Part shown: positions 58,156 to 64,000 of the stretch, piece after piece
Layout of the letters: every line of letters starts with the position of its first letter
Numbering within the stretch: the stretch's first letter is position 1
Assembly: GCF_003337355.1 (NCBI RefSeq)
Contig: NZ_QPJW01000002.1
Location: 291,537 to 355,536, forward strand
DNA: 64,000 nt
Source of the DNA: Fontibacillus phaseoli
GTDB taxonomy: Bacteria; Bacillota; Bacilli; Paenibacillales; Paenibacillaceae
Reading direction: 5' to 3'
Translations under genes and position numbers: made by a program
The notes under the pieces: model-generated
Databases searched by the model: none
What the model was told of the DNA's origin: nothing
Seen by the model: only the letters and a program-made list of their open reading frames with translations

Positions 58156-59130
58156 CTACCGCTCCACATATCCTTTCCCCGCCAGTAATCGTTCGATTTC
58201 TGCCGCAACGGGAAGACCTTCCCAATCGCCAACCGATTGAATAACCTGAGAGCCGATCAGGTTGCCTAAACGAACTGATTCCTCCATACTATAGCCTCGG
58301 ATCACGCCAGCCAGAAAACCAGCACAAAAACCATCTCCCGCTCCTACGGAATCAATCACTTGCTCTACTTTGAAATAGGGAATAGATGTCAGCTTACCGT
58401 TTTCCAAAATATAAGTACAGTTGTCTCCGCCCTTTATGATGCTCACGGCATCAAGTTCCAGGAGTTTTCCCTTAATAGTCTCCATCGAATCAGTTTCATA
58501 CAACAGATTCAATTCATCAAGCCCTGGCAGAAAATAATTCGCTTTCATTGCTAAGGGCAAAAGTACCTTACGCGCTTCTTCCACACTCCATAGCTTTAAA
58601 CGCAAATTAGGATCAAAACTGACCTTTACACCGTTTCGTTTGGCTATGTCTACCGCAGCAGTAGCAGTATCGATGCAGGATGGGCTAAGTGCCGGAGTAA
58701 TGCCGGTTATATGTAATATCTTGGCTCCAGCAATATAAGCTTCATCCAGATGCTCAGGACACATGAAACTGGCTGCGGACAGCTTACGATAATAATGAAC
58801 CGAACTTCTTCCGGCAACATTTTCACGAATCATTAAACCGGTAGGTGCTTCATCCGTAAGTCGGGTACGTGATGTGTCTACGCCTTCTCCTCTTATTGCT
58901 TTCAAGATGCGATGACCAAAAGGATCATCTCCAAGCCTCCCGCACCATCCGGAAGCATGCCCCAAACGGGCAAGTCCGATCGCTACATTGGACTCCGCTC
59001 CACCAAATGAGGGAGACAAATTGGAGGCATACTCTAAACCTCTCCCGCCATCGGCGATAAGCAGAGCCATGCTTTCACCAAACGTGACAATCTCTGGCGA
59101 TGCCTGTAGGTTCCTAGCTGAAACACTCAT
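58156..59130 (-). CDS. kdgK: 2-keto-3-deoxygluconate kinase (PfkB family)
   Basis: A 324-residue PfkB-type kinase that phosphorylates 2-keto-3-deoxygluconate to KDPG with ATP. ITFGESMALLIAD-like N-terminus, GGAESNVAIGLARLG (substrate side), FDPNLRLKLW and the nucleotide/active-site box DSVGAGDGFCAGFLAG with catalytic Asp are all present. This is the last committed step of uronate breakdown and ties the island to uronic-acid polymers. The KDPG aldolase and the isomerase/reductase steps (KduI, KduD) are not in the window. The ATG follows GGTGGAGAAATG. Confidence 0.88.
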   Translation of the reverse strand: MSVSARNLQASPEIVTFGESMALLIADGGRGLEYASNLSPSFGGAESNVAIGLARLGHASGWCGRLGDDPFGHRILKAIRGEGVDTSRTRLTDEAPTGLMIRENVAGRSSVHYYRKLSAASFMCPEHLDEAYIAGAKILHITGITPALSPSCIDTATAAVDIAKRNGVKVSFDPNLRLKLWSVEEARKVLLPLAMKANYFLPGLDELNLLYETDSMETIKGKLLELDAVSIIKGGDNCTYILENGKLTSIPYFKVEQVIDSVGAGDGFCAGFLAGVIRGYSMEESVRLGNLIGSQVIQSVGDWEGLPVAAEIERLLAGKGYVER

Positions 59131-59508
59131 TAATCATTTCTCCACCTTTTCTTAATAACTTTGCAATTTCTATTGCAATTACAAACTATCTTTAATATCT
59201 CATGTTTTACCAAAAGAAGTTTTATATTTTATAGCTAAAATTTAATAACTACACGTCAATGCTGCGTTTGTAATTGCTATTAAATCGGCTGTTACTTTTT
59301 CTACCTAAAAGGGATAATACCAACTTCTGTGATCTTAATAGTATATAGATCCATAAATCAGCGATACCGATGACAATGGAAGGATTTTTGCCTTTCGTCC
59401 GTAGTCTTACGGTCCTTGCAATGTAATCGACCTTGTCGATAGAGAACAGAGCGACGTCCAGATTTTATTTCTGGATCGTATAGGAAGCGGTTAAGCCCTA
59501 CAAAAGAA
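59131..59508. other. kdgK upstream region, no gene
   Basis: About 380 AT-rich bases between kdgK and the tRNA-Leu terminator. The palindrome ATTGCAAT (59172-59179) with a second TTGCAATT word (59161-59168) lies 30-50 bases upstream of kdgK and could be an operator. The right end, in the plus frame, reads KAPESPQKETQELVHC into the tRNA, closely like the last codons of the integrase fragment at 4480 (ETQELIHC). Confidence 0.4.
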
Positions 59509-59649
<141 letters not shown>

Positions 59650-59760
59650 TTGGCGTCTTCTTGCGGAAAGTTTTTCCGAAGCGACAAGATATAAAATATC
59701 ACGCCGAGCAAAGAGAGTCAACCTTTTTTAAACCTAAGGCACATCCTGCATGAGATCGGA

Positions 59761-60357
59761 TTAGACATCCGCGCATAATGTCCGAAGATGCTGCTCTACG
59801 ATGACTTCAACCCTTTCCGGCGCCAGCCGGTCACGCTGCAATATCCCGTGCACAGCCAATCCGTCGATTAGCGCATACAATTTCTCCGTCTCCAGCTCCA
59901 CGTCCAGACCGGGCTTGGCCAGCTTGCTCGCAGCAAGCTCGTCCAGCACGAACCGCGACGCTTTATGCAATCCGTCTTGCACGCTGGCGCTAAGCTTCCT
60001 TAATTCCGGATAGACCAGGGTCTTAGCGCTAAACGAAAACCAAACCTCCATTTCCAGTGTTCTCTCTTGATCCACGGGTAAAAACTGCAGCAGCAATTCC
60101 TTCAAATCATGCAAAAGAGGCCCTTCGCATTGAAAATTTTCCAGTCTCTCCTCAACCCGTTCCACGAACAGACTCATGCAAAACGAGAACAGTTCCTCCT
60201 GCGTAGAAAAATAATGACGCATAGAGCCGACGGACAGCCCCGCTTCCTCAGCAATCCTGCGGACAGTAGCCCGCTCCAACCCCGATTGCCGGATTACTCT
60301 CAAAGCCGCTTCGGCAACGATACGCCTTTGTTTGTCATGATCAACGATTTTTGGCAT
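59761..60357 (-). CDS. TetR-family transcription repressor
   Basis: A 198-residue TetR regulator. The N-terminal helix-turn-helix (about 8-55) reads ATVRRIAEEAGLSVGSMRHYF, the form seen in BetI-like members. The rest is the helical ligand-binding and dimer domain. It is divergent from the alpha/beta-hydrolase gene at 60476, with a palindromic site between them (60412-60426), so it probably represses that gene and itself. The ligand is unknown. A -10-like TATAAT lies just upstream of the start. Confidence 0.9.
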   Translation of the reverse strand: MPKIVDHDKQRRIVAEAALRVIRQSGLERATVRRIAEEAGLSVGSMRHYFSTQEELFSFCMSLFVERVEERLENFQCEGPLLHDLKELLLQFLPVDQERTLEMEVWFSFSAKTLVYPELRKLSASVQDGLHKASRFVLDELAASKLAKPGLDVELETEKLYALIDGLAVHGILQRDRLAPERVEVIVEQHLRTLCADV

Positions 60358-60411
60358 GTCTTTATTATACTTGCTTTTATTTTTTAATACAACGTGCTAA
60401 AATAATTTTTA

Positions 60412-60426
60412 TAGTACATTGTACTA
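60412..60426. promoter_or_regulatory. Candidate TetR operator
   Basis: TAGTACATTGTACTA is a perfect 7-base inverted repeat around one base. It is set between the divergent TetR and hydrolase genes, and related GTGCTAAAATAAT words flank it on both sides (from 60394 and 60434). Confidence 0.65.
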
Positions 60427-60475
60427 AAATAATGTGCTAAAATAAAAAAATGAATTTCAGAGAGGAACCAGACGA

Positions 60476-61489
60476 ATGGACACGGTGAAAGTAAAACACA
60501 AAAAAACATCACATTGGAAAAAGCTGAAACGGGGGGTGCTGTTAATGGCCGCCCTTCTCCTCCTGGCGATCGGGTCCGGATTCGCCTATGAAGCCATCGC
60601 CTCGAAACAATCTCACCGGGATTATCCCCCTCCGGGCAAATTGGTGGATGCAGGCGGCTATAGTCTTCATCTTGTCAAAGCCGGCACCGGCTCCCCTACC
60701 ATCTTGCTCGAAGCGGGAAGCGGCGAAACCAGCCTATCCTGGCGTCAAATTCCTGATGAGCTGGCCGAATTCGCAACGGTCGTGAGTTACGACCGCGCTG
60801 GATATGCATGGAGCGAATCGGCTAATTCGGAACGCACCGGCGAGAATATCGTTCACGAGCTTCATGCCGCGCTGGAGAAAGAAGGAATTCGCGGTCCCTA
60901 TCTTTTGGTCGGCCACTCTTTGGGGGGCATGTATGCCCGGCTCTTTGCCGAAACCTACCGGGATGAAGTTGTCGGGTTGGTTCTTATTGATGCGAGACCC
61001 GAGGATGATGCGCGTGATACCGCGGAAATTTTAAAGCAAGAGAAATTTGCGGGTAACCCCTCGGCCTCAACCCTGAAGCTGATCAAGCATTCGGGGCTTT
61101 TGCGCCTTTTTAAAGACGAACTGTTGAAGGGGCAAGTAGCTGAAGAGGACCGGGAGCGGTTTGTCAATGTGATTGCCAAAGACAGCTTTTTTGAGGCAAA
61201 AGAAGAAGAAGGAAATTTGGCGGAGACGACGGAAGACGCCATCCGCGGGCAGCGCTTGGGGTCCTTGCCCGTGCGTGTTATCGCCCGGGGTATGGCGCAG
61301 GATTACGCTCAAGCCGGTATTTCGGAGGAGGGGGGCCGGAAGCTGGAGTCCATCTGGCAGGCCGGCCAGCGAAAGATGCTGGAGATTTCCACGGACAGCC
61401 GCCTTATTGTTGCGGAGAAAAGCGGCCATATGGTGATTCATGATCAGCCGGAGTTAGTGGTGGAAACGATACGCAGTTTGTTGAAATAA
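60476..61489 (+). CDS. Membrane-anchored alpha/beta-hydrolase
   Basis: A 337-residue hydrolase with one N-terminal membrane helix (about 18-38). Then comes the alpha/beta-hydrolase core: GSPTILLEAGSGETSLSW, the nucleophile in LVGHSLGGMYARLFAE, the acid region LVLIDARPED and the final His in SGHMVIHDQPELV. The substrate is not evident; relatives include esterases, haloperoxidase-like and lipase-like proteins. The ATG follows AGAGGAACC. Expression is probably controlled by the divergent TetR protein. A hairpin terminator follows at 61521-61570. Confidence 0.88.
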   Translation: MDTVKVKHKKTSHWKKLKRGVLLMAALLLLAIGSGFAYEAIASKQSHRDYPPPGKLVDAGGYSLHLVKAGTGSPTILLEAGSGETSLSWRQIPDELAEFATVVSYDRAGYAWSESANSERTGENIVHELHAALEKEGIRGPYLLVGHSLGGMYARLFAETYRDEVVGLVLIDARPEDDARDTAEILKQEKFAGNPSASTLKLIKHSGLLRLFKDELLKGQVAEEDRERFVNVIAKDSFFEAKEEEGNLAETTEDAIRGQRLGSLPVRVIARGMAQDYAQAGISEEGGRKLESIWQAGQRKMLEISTDSRLIVAEKSGHMVIHDQPELVVETIRSLLK

Positions 61490-61520
61490 ATCGAGGAGCA
61501 GCTTATTGGCGTTATTGGCT

Positions 61521-61570
61521 GTCTGCATAAAATAGCTCTTAAGAAGCGAAAGTTCGCATCTTAAGAGCTT
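61521..61570. terminator. Bidirectional terminator hairpin, copy 1
   Basis: AGCTCTTAAGAAGCGAA and TTCGCATCTTAAGAGCT form a near-perfect stem between the convergent hydrolase and serine hydrolase genes. The 50-base unit including GTCTGCATA is repeated at 63695-63744. Confidence 0.8.
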
Positions 61571-61618
61571 AATCCGTTTCCATTGTGTACGACGCCGCTG
61601 AGTAGGGATAGGCAGAAC

Positions 61619-63547
61619 TTACGGAATGAAATGAAAGAAGTGCCAATTGGCCAGCAGCAGTGTAAAGCCGGAGAACAGCACTGCCACCCCGATCCGGGTC
61701 CTTTTTATCCGTTTGAACTCGGTCTGATGTTTACCTTTAACAAAAGAGAGCACCATCAGCGTACCGGCGAGTATAGTCAGTACCCAGTTCAACGTGACGC
61801 CAAAGTTCATCTGGCCTACCGTCACGTTTTCGTTGATCAAGGCGTTTATCAGTAAATACAGGATATTGATTGTCAGAAGGGTCCCGCACACGATAGTGGC
61901 CGTCAGCAACCGATGGGTTGCAAGCGTGGGGGGACTTCCTTTTCTTTTCCGTAACAGCCATCGAATCAAGATCACAAGCGGGGCAAGCATAAAAAATATA
62001 ACAGCGATTGCGGCCAATACCAGATAACACATCAGTGCCGGGATCGAGCGACTTCCCTTGACCGGCAATATGTCCGTTGCAATCCCTTTGCTTAAGCGTA
62101 CGACTTGGCCATCCGAAATTTCCGCGTACAGGATCGGTGCCAATCTTTCAAATCTTGGATCATCGGACTTGTCGAATTTATAAACATTCGGACTTATCTG
62201 TTTCAAATCTCCCGATAAGCCCATCACGCTCAGAGTGAGATCGTGCTCGCCCTTGGCCTCCACCTTAATTAACCCCAGATAATTGATGAGTTCGTGGTAA
62301 GTGGTGTAGGTACCGCCCGATTGTACATAATAGCCGGCTAATCGGCCGGATGGCGACAAATCGGCCGCAGGGACCTTAATTTCAGGCGCCTTCGTCTTGT
62401 CCTGGACCAGCAGATCGATGATCCCGGAGGTAAGTTTCTGCTCGATCTCCATGTTCGTCAAAACAACAATGCCAAGCCGTTCATCGGGGACGACGGCAAA
62501 ATTGCCGGAAAACCCCTTCACATTCCCGCTGTGTCCCACGACATGAGGCTCGGCCCGGTATTCCCAGAATCCGTGTGCATTGGACAGAATCTCCCCGTTC
62601 GGCGTATAGCTCCGGGAAAGCATACTCCGCAGGGTTTCCGGCCGGGTGAACAACGGACTGTCCGGGTCGTTCAGCGCCATCACGAATCGGGCCAGATCTT
62701 CCGCCGTTCCTTCCATCGCTCCCGCAGGATGCAACGGAACATAATAGCGTGCTCTCTCTTCAAAGCCGCCTTCCTGCTTCACTGCGTAACCTGTTGCCTC
62801 CGCTTCCCGCAAATCCGGGTGATCACCCAGCGTAGGGTGGCCGGAACTGCGGTTCATTCCCAGCGGACGCAGAATATGGTTCATCTCATAGTCGGCGAAT
62901 GATTCCCCGCTGACCTTCTCGACCGCCAGACCGGCCAAGGCGGTGGCATAATTGGAATAAGCGATGACTTTGCCCGGTTCATAAATTTGTTCCGGCTGGG
63001 AAGACGACAACGTCTCTTCCAACGAAGTCAGGCTCTCCGCCGACGGAACAAATGTACTGAGCGGATGCTGCTCATAGCCGGCGGTATGGCTCATAATATC
63101 CAACATCGTAATCGACTTATCATAACGCAGCTTCTTCGCAAACTCCTCAGGAAAAAAAGCTCTGATATCCTGATCAAGCTCCATCTTACCCGCTTCCACC
63201 AACTGCATCACGGACGTCCAGACGAACGCTTTATTGATAGAGCCATAGGCGAACACGGTACTGGCGGGATCGACGGCCGTTTTTTTCTCGATATTGGCGT
63301 ACCCGTAGCCTTTGGAGAAAATAACCTTGTCACCTTTCGTTACCACAATCGCTGCACCAGGGGTTGATTTCCCTATATGGGAGTTTACATAGCCGTCAAT
63401 CTCCTGCTCCAGCCGATCGTACGGAATCCCCGAAGGTGTTTTCCCGATATTCGTTGTATCCGCCGCATAAGCGGGAACCGAAAAGACGATGAAGAGCATT
63501 ATACTTATCAGAAACGCAAAGATAGGGTTTCTTATTCTTGTATTCAT
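61619..63547 (-). CDS. Beta-lactamase-related serine hydrolase (PBP4* / class C type)
   Basis: A 642-residue exported enzyme. Signal peptide about 1-28; a class C beta-lactamase-like domain about 40-370 with the SxxK pair Ser103/Lys106 (YGSINKAF), the YxN box in IAYSNYATAL and the HSG box VGHSGNVKGFSGN; and four to five membrane helices after about 475. The family includes D-amino-peptidases, esterases and penicillin-binding proteins, so the substrate is open. The ATG at 63547 is chosen for its AGAAGGAGAAC; the in-frame ATG at 63634 adds a Cys-rich stretch that reads across the leader. It is bounded by two near-identical hairpins. Confidence 0.87.
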   Translation of the reverse strand: MNTRIRNPIFAFLISIMLFIVFSVPAYAADTTNIGKTPSGIPYDRLEQEIDGYVNSHIGKSTPGAAIVVTKGDKVIFSKGYGYANIEKKTAVDPASTVFAYGSINKAFVWTSVMQLVEAGKMELDQDIRAFFPEEFAKKLRYDKSITMLDIMSHTAGYEQHPLSTFVPSAESLTSLEETLSSSQPEQIYEPGKVIAYSNYATALAGLAVEKVSGESFADYEMNHILRPLGMNRSSGHPTLGDHPDLREAEATGYAVKQEGGFEERARYYVPLHPAGAMEGTAEDLARFVMALNDPDSPLFTRPETLRSMLSRSYTPNGEILSNAHGFWEYRAEPHVVGHSGNVKGFSGNFAVVPDERLGIVVLTNMEIEQKLTSGIIDLLVQDKTKAPEIKVPAADLSPSGRLAGYYVQSGGTYTTYHELINYLGLIKVEAKGEHDLTLSVMGLSGDLKQISPNVYKFDKSDDPRFERLAPILYAEISDGQVVRLSKGIATDILPVKGSRSIPALMCYLVLAAIAVIFFMLAPLVILIRWLLRKRKGSPPTLATHRLLTATIVCGTLLTINILYLLINALINENVTVGQMNFGVTLNWVLTILAGTLMVLSFVKGKHQTEFKRIKRTRIGVAVLFSGFTLLLANWHFFHFIP

Positions 63548-63694
63548 ATTGTTCTCCTTCTTGTTTTCAGTGCAATAATTACACGAACACGAACATTCCT
63601 TGTCGACAAGCTGCATAGTTAGTATCCGGTACACTTCTACCTTAATGAATAAATCTTAATTTTTTCTTTAGCTAATCCTTAATCCTTCCTTAAG

Positions 63695-63744
63695 TCTGCA
63701 TATAAAAAGCTCTTAAGAAGCGAGAGTTCGCATCTTAAGAGCTT
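63695..63744. terminator. Bidirectional terminator hairpin, copy 2
   Basis: Same stem as at 61521-61570 (AGCTCTTAAGAAGCGA with TCGCATCTTAAGAGCT), preceded by the same GTCTGCATA and AAAA. It ends the LuxR-type gene to its right, whose stop is at 63788. Confidence 0.75.
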
Positions 63745-63787
63745 TGGTCTGTTTCTTTGTTCAACTTCGGAGAATACGGATGCCGAA

Positions 63788-64000
63788 TTATCTACTGTTT
63801 GAATTTACACACAGCTTTTCATTTTTGGCCTTCGCTATGGCTGAGTCCCGATCGCTCACTTGCAGTTTCAAATAAATCGACGAAATATAATTACGGATAG
63901 TGCCCTCGGATAAATGCAGTTTTTCGGAAATTGCTTTGTTTCTTTGTCCCTCCGTCAAACACTGAAGGATATCAAGTTCTCTTTCGGTTAATCCGTATAA
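63788..64000 (-). CDS. LuxR/NarL-type response regulator, C-terminal part (runs off the right edge)
   Basis: The last 70 codons are present. They read LTERELDILQCLTEGQRNKA, then ISEKLHLSEGTIRNYISSIY and LKLQVSDRDSAIAKA, a complete GerE/LuxR helix-turn-helix. The stop TAA is at 63788-63790. The receiver domain lies outside the window. The NarL/DegU class usually pairs with a histidine kinase. Confidence 0.88.
   Translation of the reverse strand, partial: LYGLTERELDILQCLTEGQRNKAISEKLHLSEGTIRNYISSIYLKLQVSDRDSAIAKAKNEKLCVNSNSR

Overview
The window looks like a chromosome segment of a Paenibacillus-like member of the Bacillota. The grounds are strong GGAGG-type ribosome binding sites, YesM/YesN two-component pairs beside LplB/YtcP-type sugar ABC transporters, CcpA cre boxes, and S-layer-homology (SLH) anchoring of a very large secreted enzyme. 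Gene calls come from reading the sequence; no database search was possible.

Left edge (1-4.8 kb): the start of a small gene running off the left end, a CwlD-type cell-wall amidase, then a run of decayed genes. These are a divergent polysaccharide deacetylase with an in-frame TAA, a frameshifted MarR regulator, and an epoxide-hydrolase N-terminal fragment with two stops. A CPBP membrane protease and the C-terminal end of a tyrosine recombinase follow, framed by two partial tRNA-Leu 3' ends.

Middle (4.8-59.1 kb): a carbohydrate-utilisation island with essentially every intact gene on the minus strand. Module 1 (4.8-24.2 kb) has GH43, GH88, a DUF5703-like protein, a GH28-like protein, a YesM/YesN pair, a binding protein with two permeases, and an SLH-anchored alginate-lyase-fold protein of about 1864 residues. 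Module 2 (24.6-40.7 kb) has a GH2 enzyme, two large heparinase II/III-like proteins without signal peptides, an acyl esterase, an orphan YesN regulator, and a second LplB/YtcP transporter. Module 3 (41.0-53.6 kb) has an alpha-amylase whose CBM20 is cut by an in-frame TAA, a YesM kinase beside a frameshifted regulator, a MalFG-type transporter with its binding protein, and an intact YesM/YesN pair. Module 4 (53.8-59.1 kb) has a GH31 enzyme, an unrecognised 547-residue protein, a DeoR fragment and a KdgK-type sugar kinase.

The parts suggest a pathway for a non-sulfated, uronate-rich polysaccharide. A surface lyase would cut the polymer and ABC importers would take up the oligosaccharides. Cytoplasmic heparinase-like lyases, GH88, GH2, GH43, GH31 and an esterase would dismantle them, and KdgK would phosphorylate 2-keto-3-deoxygluconate. 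A second, partly broken part is for starch. Several promoters share an A-tract element (CTTAAAAAACTT) that may be the operator of the YesN-type regulators, and cre boxes indicate carbon catabolite control.

Right edge (59.5-64 kb): an intact tRNA-Leu(CAG) on the minus strand. Its 3' half plus terminator is repeated at 4.4-4.5 kb and 3.2 kb, so the whole carbohydrate block may be an integrated element. Beyond it lie a divergent TetR / alpha-beta hydrolase pair with a palindromic operator, a beta-lactamase-type serine hydrolase flanked by two near-identical hairpins, and the end of a LuxR-type regulator running off the right edge.
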